Shown: positions 49,322-57,138 of the stretch, piece by piece
Layout of the letters: every line of letters starts with the position of its first letter
Position numbering within the stretch: position 1 is the stretch's first letter
Assembly (NCBI RefSeq): GCF_000819805.1
Contig: NZ_CDCE01000004.1
Coordinates: 1-64,000, forward strand
Reading direction: 5' to 3'
DNA: 64,000 nucleotides
From: Aeromonas diversa CDC 2478-85
Lineage (GTDB): Bacteria > Pseudomonadota > Gammaproteobacteria > Enterobacterales > Aeromonadaceae
Program-made: the position numbers and the translations under genes
The notes under the pieces: model-generated
What the model saw: only the letters and a program-made list of their open reading frames with translations
What the model was told of the DNA's origin: nothing
Database searches by the model: none

Positions 49322-51058
49322 TTAACCGAGCAGCCCCTGCAGGGGGTGGATCCAGACCGCCTCGCCCGGGTAAATCGCGCCCTGGGAGGGCAGGATCTCG
49401 ATGAGGCAGTTGGCGCGCGCGAGGGAGCTCAAGATCCCCGAGCCTTGAGGCCCTGTGGTGCGCACCACCAGCTGACCGTTGGCATCCTGCTCGGCGATGC
49501 CACGCAAGAACTCGCTGCGCCCCGGGCGGCTCTGTATCGGCTCCAGGGCGCGAGCCTTGAGGCGCCACGGTTGCCAGCTGCGGCCTTGCAGGGCATGCAG
49601 GGCCGGCAGCACGAATTGCAGGAAGCAGACCACTGCCGCCACCGGATTGCCCGGCAGGCCGAAGAAGGGCGTCCCTGCCAGCTTGCCAAAGGCGAGGGGG
49701 CGCCCCGGGCGCATCTGGATATGCCAGAAGTCCACGGTTCCCAGCGCCGCCAGGGCGTTGCGGATAAAGTCCGCATTGCCCACCGATACTCCACCCGAGC
49801 TCAGCACCAGATCGCATTCGGCCGCGGCCAGACTCAAGGCGCTCTCTATCGCGGCCTGCTGGTCGGGCAAGATCCCCAGATCCACCACCTCGCCACCGGC
49901 GCGCTCGATGAGGGCGCGCAAGGTGACGCGGTTGCTGTCGTAGATGGCGCCCGGGCGCAGAGGCTCTCCGGGGGCCTGCACCTCGTCCCCCGTGCTAAAG
50001 AGCGCCACCTTGAGGGGCGTCAGTACCGTCAACTCCCGGTACCCCAAAGAGGCGGCCAGCCCCAGCTCTGGGGCCCTGAGGCGGGTGGTGTGAGGAATGG
50101 CGACGGTGCCGGCGGCGAGATCTTCCCCCGCCTGACGCACGTTCTGGCCCCGCGTGATGGGCGCGCCGAAGCGCACCACGCCTGCCTCCTCAACGGCCTG
50201 CTCGCGCATCACCACGGTATCGACCCCGGCCGGCAGGAGCGCCCCCGTCATGATCCGTACCGCCTCGCCCGGTGCCACCCGGCGTGGGCTCGGGTGACCG
50301 GCCAGCACCTCACCCACCAGCTGCCACTGGCCGCAGGCGAGATCCGCGCCGCACAGGCCGTAACCATCCATGGCCGAGTTGGCGTGGGGCGGTACGTTTA
50401 CCGGGCTTGTCAGGTCCCCTGCCAGCACCCGGCCCAGACAGTGGGCCAGGGGCAGCGTCTGGTGGTGGGGATGAGGGATGAGGGCCTTAAGAATGCGCCC
50501 GCGAGCCTGCTCGACCGACAGGGGGGCGGCGCTCTGGGGGGCGCCGTCATCCGGGGACGAGGCGGCCAGGCGGGCCTCGATAAAGTCGGCGATGCCGATC
50601 TCATTGAACGGCAGTTGCGGCACAGTGAGGTCGAGGGGGACGTCCGAGGCGACGGCCAGAAGCTCCTCGGGGCGAACCTCGGGCAGTGGCTTGCCCAGAG
50701 CGGCGCGATGCAGGGCTATCTTGGGGATGGGATCGTGCTTGAACCCCTCGACCAGGATGAGATCGAGGGCGCGCCGATCCAGCTTGGCCAGGGAGGGCTC
50801 ACCCTGCGGGGTCTCGGTCAGGTGGGCGTGGCGCCGGGCCGAGGCGATCAGCACCTGGTTGGCCCCGGCCTGACGCAGGCGCCAGCTATCCTTGCCCGGT
50901 TGATCCAGATCGAAGTCGTGATGGGCGTGTTTGAGCACGGCCAGACGCAGCCCCCTCTTGGTGAGCTCGGGGATCAGCTTTTCGAGCAGCGTGGTCTTGC
51001 CGGTGCCGCTCCAGGCGGCGAAGCCGATGATGGGGAGATCCGGGTCAGTCGGTTTCAT
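49322..51058 (-). CDS. MobB-MoeA fusion, molybdenum cofactor biosynthesis
   Basis: One frame of about 578 residues joins two enzymes. Residues 1-165 are MobB: IIGFAAWSGTGKTTLLEKLI (Walker A), AVLKHAHHDFDLDQPGKDSW, LILVEGFKHDPIPKI. Residues about 180-578 are MoeA: ANSAMDGYGL, VRIMTGALLPAGVDTVV, VALFSTGDEVQAPGEPLRPG, LVLSSGGVSVGNADF and FFGLPGNPVAAVVCFLQF. MoeA inserts molybdate into adenylated molybdopterin; MobB binds GTP and assists MobA. The start is uncertain: ATG at 51056-51058 or five codons earlier at 51073. Both overlap the end of mobA, so the genes are coupled. Confidence 0.92.
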   Translation of the reverse strand: MKPTDPDLPIIGFAAWSGTGKTTLLEKLIPELTKRGLRLAVLKHAHHDFDLDQPGKDSWRLRQAGANQVLIASARRHAHLTETPQGEPSLAKLDRRALDLILVEGFKHDPIPKIALHRAALGKPLPEVRPEELLAVASDVPLDLTVPQLPFNEIGIADFIEARLAASSPDDGAPQSAAPLSVEQARGRILKALIPHPHHQTLPLAHCLGRVLAGDLTSPVNVPPHANSAMDGYGLCGADLACGQWQLVGEVLAGHPSPRRVAPGEAVRIMTGALLPAGVDTVVMREQAVEEAGVVRFGAPITRGQNVRQAGEDLAAGTVAIPHTTRLRAPELGLAASLGYRELTVLTPLKVALFSTGDEVQAPGEPLRPGAIYDSNRVTLRALIERAGGEVVDLGILPDQQAAIESALSLAAAECDLVLSSGGVSVGNADFIRNALAALGTVDFWHIQMRPGRPLAFGKLAGTPFFGLPGNPVAAVVCFLQFVLPALHALQGRSWQPWRLKARALEPIQSRPGRSEFLRGIAEQDANGQLVVRTTGPQGSGILSSLARANCLIEILPSQGAIYPGEAVWIHPLQGLLG

Positions 51059-51629
51059 GGCGGGCGAGCTCATCTGGGCTGTTCAAGTTGTCAAAGGCGT
51101 GCGGGCAGTCGGAGAAATCGGCCAACACCATGGCGTGACGGGCGTACCAGCGATCGACGCGGCGCTCCCCGGCGGCCAGGGTGTCGGCGAGCGACGCCCT
51201 GAGGCTGCGCTTGATCAGGGCCACCGCCGGCTGCAGCCACTCGCCGTCGTGGGCCACCACCACCTCGCACTCAGGGGTACGGGCGGCGCAGAGGCGCTGC
51301 GCCAGATCCAGCGGGAGGAAGGGGGTGTCACAGGGGACGAACAGCACCCAGTCGCTCTCGGCGGCGTCCAGTCCTGCCAGTATGCCGGCCAGGGGACCCG
51401 GGTAGTCGGCCAGGGTATCGCGAACGATAGGGGCGAGCGCCTGGTAACGGGCCAGATTGCGGTTGGCATTGATGAGCAGGCGGTCGACCTGGGGGGCGAG
51501 GCGCTCTTGCACGTGGCAGATGAGGGGCTTGCCCCTAAGGGGGATCCATCCCTTGTCGCTGCCCCCCATACGGGTGGCACGGCCACCGGCGAGGATGACG
51601 GCGAAGAGGGAGTCAGGCGCGTTGGACAT
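51045..51629 (-). CDS. mobA: Molybdenum cofactor guanylyltransferase MobA
   Basis: The roughly 194-residue enzyme attaches GMP to the molybdenum cofactor. The nucleotidyl transferase motif AVILAGGRATRMGGSDKGWI is at the N-terminus, and FVPCDTPFLPLDLAQRL carries the metal aspartate near residue 100. The ATG at 51627-51629 has AAGAG six bases upstream; the ATG two codons before it lacks spacing. The 3' end overlaps the mobB-moeA gene. The operon makes the bis-MGD form used by enzymes such as nitrate or DMSO reductases. Confidence 0.93.
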   Translation of the reverse strand: MSNAPDSLFAVILAGGRATRMGGSDKGWIPLRGKPLICHVQERLAPQVDRLLINANRNLARYQALAPIVRDTLADYPGPLAGILAGLDAAESDWVLFVPCDTPFLPLDLAQRLCAARTPECEVVVAHDGEWLQPAVALIKRSLRASLADTLAAGERRVDRWYARHAMVLADFSDCPHAFDNLNSPDELARHETD

Positions 51630-51790
51630 GGGCATCTCTTGTTGGCATGCGATAGGGGGGCAGGTGATGCGGGGCGCGATATAGCAACCCGCTCTCCCGT
51701 GGGCATGTTACCTAGCCCCGGTCGCCCAGATCTTGCGTCAGAACGGTCCTCAGGGCAATGGTGTGGCTGCCCGCAAGGGGCCCATAACGA

Positions 51791-51816
51791 AACGGCGGCC
51801 CGTGGGCCGCCGTTTT
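51791..51816. terminator. Terminator after the RND pump gene
   Basis: AACGGCGGCCC (51791-51801) pairs with GGGCCGCCGTT (51804-51814) around GT, with short T runs at both ends. Confidence 0.75.
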
Positions 51817-51831
51817 CTCTCTTATTGGCAG

Positions 51832-54800
51832 TTATGCCTGCTTCTGGCGCTTCTCCGAGCTTTTCATGATGAGGCGGAAGAAGAGCGGGATGAAGAAGAT
51901 GGCGATGAAGGTCGCCGCCAGCATGCCGCCGATCACCGGCCAGCCGAGGGCGTGGCGGCTCGCGGCGCCGGCGCCGCTGGAGGTGACCAGGGGCACACAG
52001 CCGAGGATAAACGCCAGCGAGGTCATCACGATGGGACGGAAGCGCAGGCGCGCCGCCTCCAGGGCCGACTCGATGAGGCTCATCCCTTCTTCATGCTTCA
52101 TGACCGCGAACTCCACGATCAGGATGGCGTTCTTGGCCGCCAATCCCACCAGCGTCACCAGACCTATCTGGAAGTAGACGTTGTTGGTGAGCCCCACGGC
52201 CCAGGTGGCGAGCAGGGCGCCGAACAGGGCGAACGGCACGGCGGTGATCACCGCAAACGGCAGGCTCCAGCGCTCATACTGGGCGGCCAGGATGAGGAAG
52301 ATCATCACGATGCCGAAGCCAAATGCCATGGCGGCGCTGCCGGCGGCCGCTTTCTCCTGGTAGGCGGCGCCAGTCCACTCCAGCTTGGCGTCGTTGCCGA
52401 GCGTCTGGGCGGCGACCTCTTCCAGAGCCTTGATGGCCTGGCCCGAGCTCACCCCCGGCGCCGGCTGGGCCATGATCTTGGCGGCCGGGAAGATGTTGAA
52501 ACGCTCGACCAGTTCGGGGCCGGTGGCATCGCGCACCGTCACCAGGCTGGTGAGGGGGATCATCTCGCCGCTGTTGGAGCGGACATAGACGTTGCGGATG
52601 TCATCCTTCTTGGCGCGGTAGTCCGCCTCGGACTGCAACTGCACCCGGTAGGTACGACCGAACTGGTTGAAGTCGTTGACATAGACCTGGCCGAAGGTGG
52701 CCTGCATGGTGTCGAACACGGCGTTGATGGGCAGCCCCAGCGCCTTGGCCTTCTCGCGATCGAGATCCAGGAAGACCTGGGGCACGTTGGCACGGAAGGT
52801 GGTGGTCACGCTGGCAAACTCAGGGCGCTCCTTGGCCGCGTCGAGCAGACGCTGCACCTCACCCGCGAAGGCGTGCACGTCGCCGGTGCCGCGGTTCTGC
52901 AGATAGCCTTCGAGGCCCCCGGTGGTGGACATGCCCTGGATGGGGGGCGGGTTGAAGGTGGCGGTGAAGCCATCGGCCAGCCCCATCAGGCTCATCCCCT
53001 GGAAGGTCTTGGCCAGGGAGAAGGAGTCCTGTCCTGCCCCGTTACGCTCGCTCCAGTCTTTGAGCGTCACGAAGGTGAGGCCGCGGTTGCTGATGATGGA
53101 GCCCGACAGGATGTCAAAGCCCGAGAAGGTGATCACATCCTTCACATTGGGGTTGGCCATGGCCATCTTGTCAAAATCATTGGCGACCGCCTGGGTACGG
53201 GTCAGGGCGGCGGCATCGGGCAGCATCACCGAGCCGATGAGGTAGCCCTGATCCTCGTCCGGCACCAGGGCGCCCGGCACCTTGTGAAACAGCACATAGC
53301 TGCTGCCGAGGATGATGGCGATGATGCCGAAGGCCACGCCGACGCGGCGGTTGAGGAAGGCCACCCCGCGCACATAGCGGCGAGTCAGCTGATCAAAGGC
53401 GTTGTTGAACCAGACGAAGAAGCGGGCCGGCTGGTGGTGACCCTCTTTGAGCAAGATGGCGCACAGGGCCGGCGACAGGGTCAGTGCCACCAGGCCGGAG
53501 ATGGCCACCGACACGGCGATGGTGATGGCGAACTGCTTGTACATCACCCCGGTCATGCCGCCCATGAAGGCGACCGGCAGGAACACGGCGCAGAGCACCA
53601 GCACGATGGCGACCACGGGGCCGGAGACCTCCTGCATGGCGAGGACGGCGGCCTCCTTGGCGGAGCACTTCTTCTCGCTCATGATCCGCTCGACGTTCTC
53701 CAGCACCACGATGGCGTCATCCACCACGATACCGATGGCGAGCACCATGCCGAACAGGGTCAGCAGGTTGATGGAGAAGCCCAGCATCAGCATGCCGGCG
53801 AAGGTACCGATGAGCGACACCGGCACCGCGATACAGGGGATCAGGGTGGCACGGAAGTTCTGCAGGAACAGGTAGACCACCACGAACACCAACACGATCG
53901 CCTCGAGCAGGGTGTGAACCACCTCCTCGATGGAGATCTTCACGAAGTCGGTGGTGTCATAGGGAATCTGATACTCCACGTCCTGCGGGAAGCGTTGCTG
54001 CAGGCGCTCCAAGGTGGCGCGCACCTGCTCGGCCACGGCGACCGCGTTGGCACCCGGTTGCAGGTAGGTGGCGATACCGATGGCCGGCTTGCCGTTGGCG
54101 CGGGCCAGCACGTCGTAGTCTTTGCCGCCGAGCTCGACCCGGGCGACGTCGCGGACACGGATCTTGGAGCCGTCCGGCATGGCGCGGATGATGATGTTCT
54201 CGAACTCCTTCACGTCATCGAGGCGCCCCTTGGTCTGCACCGTGTAGGTGAAGTCGGTGGGGGTGCTGGTGGGCTGGGAGCCGATCTTGCCCGCTGCGAA
54301 CTGGGTGTTCTGCTCGCGGATGGCGCCGATCACATCGCTCGGGGTGAGTTGCAGCTGCGCCAGCCGGTCCGGGCGCAGCCAGATCCGCATGGCGTAGTCG
54401 GTGCCGCCGAACAGGGCGGTGTCACCCACGCCAGGGATACGTTTCAGCTCGTCGATGATGTTGAGCAGGGCGTAGTTCGACAGATAGGTGGTATCAAACG
54501 AGCCGTTCGGCGATTGCAGTGTCACCACCTGCAGGATGGAGGTGGACTTCTTGCGCACCGTCACCCCCTGCTTCTTCACCTCTTCCGGCAGCTGGGCCAT
54601 GGCGGCCGAGACCCGGTTGTTGACGTCTATGGTCGCCTGATCGGGATCGACCCCGATGTCGAAGTAGACGTTGAGGTTCATCTGGCCGTTGGAGGCGGAG
54701 CCGGATTGCATGTAGATCATGTTCTCGACCCCGTTGACCTGCTGTTCAATGGGAGCGGCCACGGTCTGGGAGATCACCTCCGGGGTGGCACCCGGGTAGA

Positions 54801-54945
54801 AGGCGGTCACCGAGACCACGGCGGGGGTGATCTGGGGATACTGCTCCACCGGGAGCGAGCGCATCGCCGCCAACCCGCCCAGCACTATGATGATCGAAAT
54901 CACGCTGGCGAAGATGGGGCGCTCTATGAAGAACTTGGAAAACAT
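51832..54945 (-). CDS. RND multidrug efflux pump (AcrB/MexB type)
   Basis: The 1037-residue HAE1 pump starts MFSKFFIERPIFASVISIII and shows GATPEVISQTVAAPIEQQVN, the TM4 aspartates in GIVVDDAIVVLENVERIM and the TM10 lysine in VGLAAKNAILIVEF. Substrates are likely antibiotics, dyes and bile salts, as for AcrB. It is nine bases downstream of its adaptor gene; no outer-membrane channel gene follows, so TolC is probably used. Aeromonas has named pumps of this class (AheABC), but I cannot say which this is. Confidence 0.95.
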   Translation of the reverse strand: MFSKFFIERPIFASVISIIIVLGGLAAMRSLPVEQYPQITPAVVSVTAFYPGATPEVISQTVAAPIEQQVNGVENMIYMQSGSASNGQMNLNVYFDIGVDPDQATIDVNNRVSAAMAQLPEEVKKQGVTVRKKSTSILQVVTLQSPNGSFDTTYLSNYALLNIIDELKRIPGVGDTALFGGTDYAMRIWLRPDRLAQLQLTPSDVIGAIREQNTQFAAGKIGSQPTSTPTDFTYTVQTKGRLDDVKEFENIIIRAMPDGSKIRVRDVARVELGGKDYDVLARANGKPAIGIATYLQPGANAVAVAEQVRATLERLQQRFPQDVEYQIPYDTTDFVKISIEEVVHTLLEAIVLVFVVVYLFLQNFRATLIPCIAVPVSLIGTFAGMLMLGFSINLLTLFGMVLAIGIVVDDAIVVLENVERIMSEKKCSAKEAAVLAMQEVSGPVVAIVLVLCAVFLPVAFMGGMTGVMYKQFAITIAVSVAISGLVALTLSPALCAILLKEGHHQPARFFVWFNNAFDQLTRRYVRGVAFLNRRVGVAFGIIAIILGSSYVLFHKVPGALVPDEDQGYLIGSVMLPDAAALTRTQAVANDFDKMAMANPNVKDVITFSGFDILSGSIISNRGLTFVTLKDWSERNGAGQDSFSLAKTFQGMSLMGLADGFTATFNPPPIQGMSTTGGLEGYLQNRGTGDVHAFAGEVQRLLDAAKERPEFASVTTTFRANVPQVFLDLDREKAKALGLPINAVFDTMQATFGQVYVNDFNQFGRTYRVQLQSEADYRAKKDDIRNVYVRSNSGEMIPLTSLVTVRDATGPELVERFNIFPAAKIMAQPAPGVSSGQAIKALEEVAAQTLGNDAKLEWTGAAYQEKAAAGSAAMAFGFGIVMIFLILAAQYERWSLPFAVITAVPFALFGALLATWAVGLTNNVYFQIGLVTLVGLAAKNAILIVEFAVMKHEEGMSLIESALEAARLRFRPIVMTSLAFILGCVPLVTSSGAGAASRHALGWPVIGGMLAATFIAIFFIPLFFRLIMKSSEKRQKQA

Positions 54946-54954
54946 GGAGACTCC

Positions 54955-56166
54955 TTATTGAGCGGCGGCTTTACCGGCGGCGCCCTGGGTCATCTGGGCG
55001 TTGATCGCCTTCATCTGCTCGGCGCTGACCGGCTTGACCACGCTCCCGGGACGGGCCTTCATCAGCCCCTCGACGATGAAGCGGTCGCCGGCCTGCAGGC
55101 CGCTCTCGACGATGATGCCGCTGCTGACAGTCGGGCCCAGCTTGACCGGACGCGGGCTGACCTTGTCGTCGCCGTCGACCACCATCACCAGACGATCGGC
55201 CTGGGACTGGACGATGGCACGCGGCGGCACCACGATGGCGTCTTTACGGGTACCCAGATCGATGGTCATGCGCACGAACTGGCCGGGCAGCAGGGCGCCG
55301 TCCTGGTTGTCGAAGATGGCGCGGGCACGGATGGTGCCGGTGGCCGGGTCGACCCGGTTGTCGGAGAAGTTGAGCTTGCCCGCCTCGGGGTAGGTGCTGC
55401 CATCGGCCAGCTGGATATGGGTGCGCCAGTCGGTGGCACCCTTGGTTTCAATCTTGCCGCTCTTGACCGACTTTTCGAAGTTGAGACGGTCCTGCTCCGA
55501 GTAGGAGAAGTTGACGTAGAGGGGGTTGTACTGGGTGATGGTGGTGAGCAGGCTGCTGTTGCCGCCGGTGGCGATGAGGCTCCCCTCGGACTGGGAGCTC
55601 TTGCTCGCCATGCCGCCGATGGGGGCGGTCACCTTGGTGTAACCCAGGTTGATGGCCGCCTCTTTCACCTTGGCCTCGGCAGACTGGTAGCTGGCCACGC
55701 TCGCCTCGTAGTTGGCGATGGCATCGTCATAGTCTTTGCGGCTCACCACCTGCTTCTTGAACAGGGGAATGATACGGTCCCGATCTGCCTTGGCTTTGTT
55801 GAGACGGGCTTGCTCCTGGGCCAGGGTTCCCTTGGCCTGCTCCAGGGCGACCTGGTAGGGCTCGGGGTCGATCTGGAACAGTTCCTGGCCGGCGCTGACC
55901 GGCTGACCCTCCACATAGGTGCGCTTGAGCAGGATGCCACTCACCCGGGCGCGCACCTCAATCTCGCGATAGCCGGCGGTCTCCCCCACCATCTCGGTGG
56001 TGAGCGGAACGTCCGTCGGGGTGGCGGTTTGCACGACCACGGGGACGGCGGGGATGGCTTGCGCCTTCTGCTCTCCCTTGTCGCCGCAACCCGAGAGCAG
56101 GATGCCGAGAGAGAGCGCAACCAGGCTCTTGATGAAATAATGGTCCCTGTGCACAGAACTGTTCAT
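54955..56166 (-). CDS. RND efflux adaptor lipoprotein (AcrA/MexA type)
   Basis: The 403-residue adaptor has a lipoprotein signal LSLGILLSGCGDKGE (cysteine at residue 27), lipoyl halves VRARVSGILLKRTYVEGQPV and GYTKVTAPIGGMASKSSQSE, a helical hairpin with ALEQAKGTLAQEQARLNKAK, and beta-barrel and membrane-proximal domains ending before a polyalanine-rich tail. It joins the AcrB-type pump to an outer-membrane channel. It heads the two-gene operon behind a 272-bp intergenic region holding an inverted repeat at 56267-56283. Confidence 0.94.
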   Translation of the reverse strand: MNSSVHRDHYFIKSLVALSLGILLSGCGDKGEQKAQAIPAVPVVVQTATPTDVPLTTEMVGETAGYREIEVRARVSGILLKRTYVEGQPVSAGQELFQIDPEPYQVALEQAKGTLAQEQARLNKAKADRDRIIPLFKKQVVSRKDYDDAIANYEASVASYQSAEAKVKEAAINLGYTKVTAPIGGMASKSSQSEGSLIATGGNSSLLTTITQYNPLYVNFSYSEQDRLNFEKSVKSGKIETKGATDWRTHIQLADGSTYPEAGKLNFSDNRVDPATGTIRARAIFDNQDGALLPGQFVRMTIDLGTRKDAIVVPPRAIVQSQADRLVMVVDGDDKVSPRPVKLGPTVSSGIIVESGLQAGDRFIVEGLMKARPGSVVKPVSAEQMKAINAQMTQGAAGKAAAQ

Positions 56167-56266
56167 GTGACTACCTCTAACTGAAAAAGTCCCCTCCGGG
56201 ACGGCAATCCGATCGTTGTTTTAGCTGTACCGATGCAACCAAAAGGACAAGCTGGATTCATTGTGA

Positions 56267-56283
56267 CTTAATCGGGGATTAAG
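56267..56283. promoter_or_regulatory. Inverted repeat in the promoter region of the RND operon
   Basis: CTTAATC (56267-56273) and GATTAAG (56277-56283) flank GGG about 100 bp upstream of the adaptor start. It is a candidate repressor or activator site; no TetR-type regulator gene is adjacent. Confidence 0.45.
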
Positions 56284-56438
56284 CCCAGGCTAAGCATGGT
56301 ATGGGTAGAAACTGAACCCAACCTGTTTCACCTTCAAACTGTTAACGGCATAACGTTTTCCTGATGAATGTGGTATATGTGTCGGGTCCAAAAGCATCCT
56401 ATCGGTTTGGGTGCCAATATAACGAGGAGTGAGTCGCA

Positions 56439-56834
56439 GTGATAGACAAACTGGCCTGGGTATATGTACGCGAAGGGCGCTTGCTCTGTGTGCGCTCCCA
56501 CAACAAGTCTCTTTTCTACCTGCCCGGCGGCAAGCGCGATCCCGGTGAGAGCGACCAGGAGGCCCTCTGTCGCGAGGTAGCCGAAGAGCTGAGCGTGGTC
56601 CTGGTTCCCGAGACGCTAAGCCCCGCCGGTCTGTTCGAGGCGCAGGCCGACGGCAAGCCGGTGGGCACCCTGGTGCGTCTTACCTGTTATCGGGCCGATT
56701 ACAGTGGCACCCTGGCGCCGGCGAGCGAGATAGCCGAATTGGCCTGGCTCGGGTGGGACGATCTGCCCCGCTGCTCGGTGGCGGCGCGTCTGGTGATGGA
56801 GGCGCTCAGGGAGCAGGGGGCATTGGCCTCCTGA
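56439..56834 (+). CDS. NUDIX hydrolase
   Basis: The 131-residue protein has a complete Nudix box from about residue 31, GKRDPGESDQEALCREVAEE, with L and S next as in GX5EX7REUXEEXGU (here ending ELS). It hydrolyses nucleoside diphosphate derivatives; the substrate is unknown. The GTG start at 56439 is supported by GAGGAG nine bases upstream. A strong hairpin follows the stop. Confidence 0.88.
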   Translation: MIDKLAWVYVREGRLLCVRSHNKSLFYLPGGKRDPGESDQEALCREVAEELSVVLVPETLSPAGLFEAQADGKPVGTLVRLTCYRADYSGTLAPASEIAELAWLGWDDLPRCSVAARLVMEALREQGALAS

Positions 56835-57138
56835 CCATGACGACAGAGGGGAGCCGGGCTCCCCTCTGTCGCATTTTCGTCTCCACGCTAGCACCTCTTT
56901 TCACCGCCTGGGTGACCACCCCCTCGCCGCGCGACGCCCTGCTTCGGGCCCTGCCCCACCATTGCAGACCCTCTCACTCGGGTGTTTAACCCCGTCACCT
57001 GATGCGGATCTACCGCACTTTTATTAGCCATTTCATCAGTAGTGGAATCTCGCGCAGGATCACGGCCCGCACAGAGCCCGCTGGATAAAATGACGGCAGG
57101 CTTGTCCTACACAGATACCTACAGCGGGAATAATAACG
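56835..57138. other. 304-bp gap upstream of the amylopullulanase gene
   Basis: The NUDIX terminator occupies the first 40 bp. The remainder holds no supported gene. I looked for MalT-type hexamers and found none convincing; GGATAAAATG at 57082-57091 is a weak -10 candidate. Confidence 0.4.
56841..56871 (+). terminator. Terminator after the NUDIX gene
   Basis: A 15-bp stem pairs CGACAGAGGGGAGCC (56841-56855) with GGCTCCCCTCTGTCG (56857-56871), followed by CATTTTC. Confidence 0.8.

Noticed and set aside
51733-56184. 1483-codon open frame opposite the RND pump and adaptor genes
   Set aside because: It is the complement of two well-supported genes with high GC in third positions; the translation is His/Gly/Asp-rich and matches no family.
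56875-57130. MalT boxes upstream of the amylopullulanase gene
   Set aside because: No convincing pair of MalT hexamers was found on either strand.
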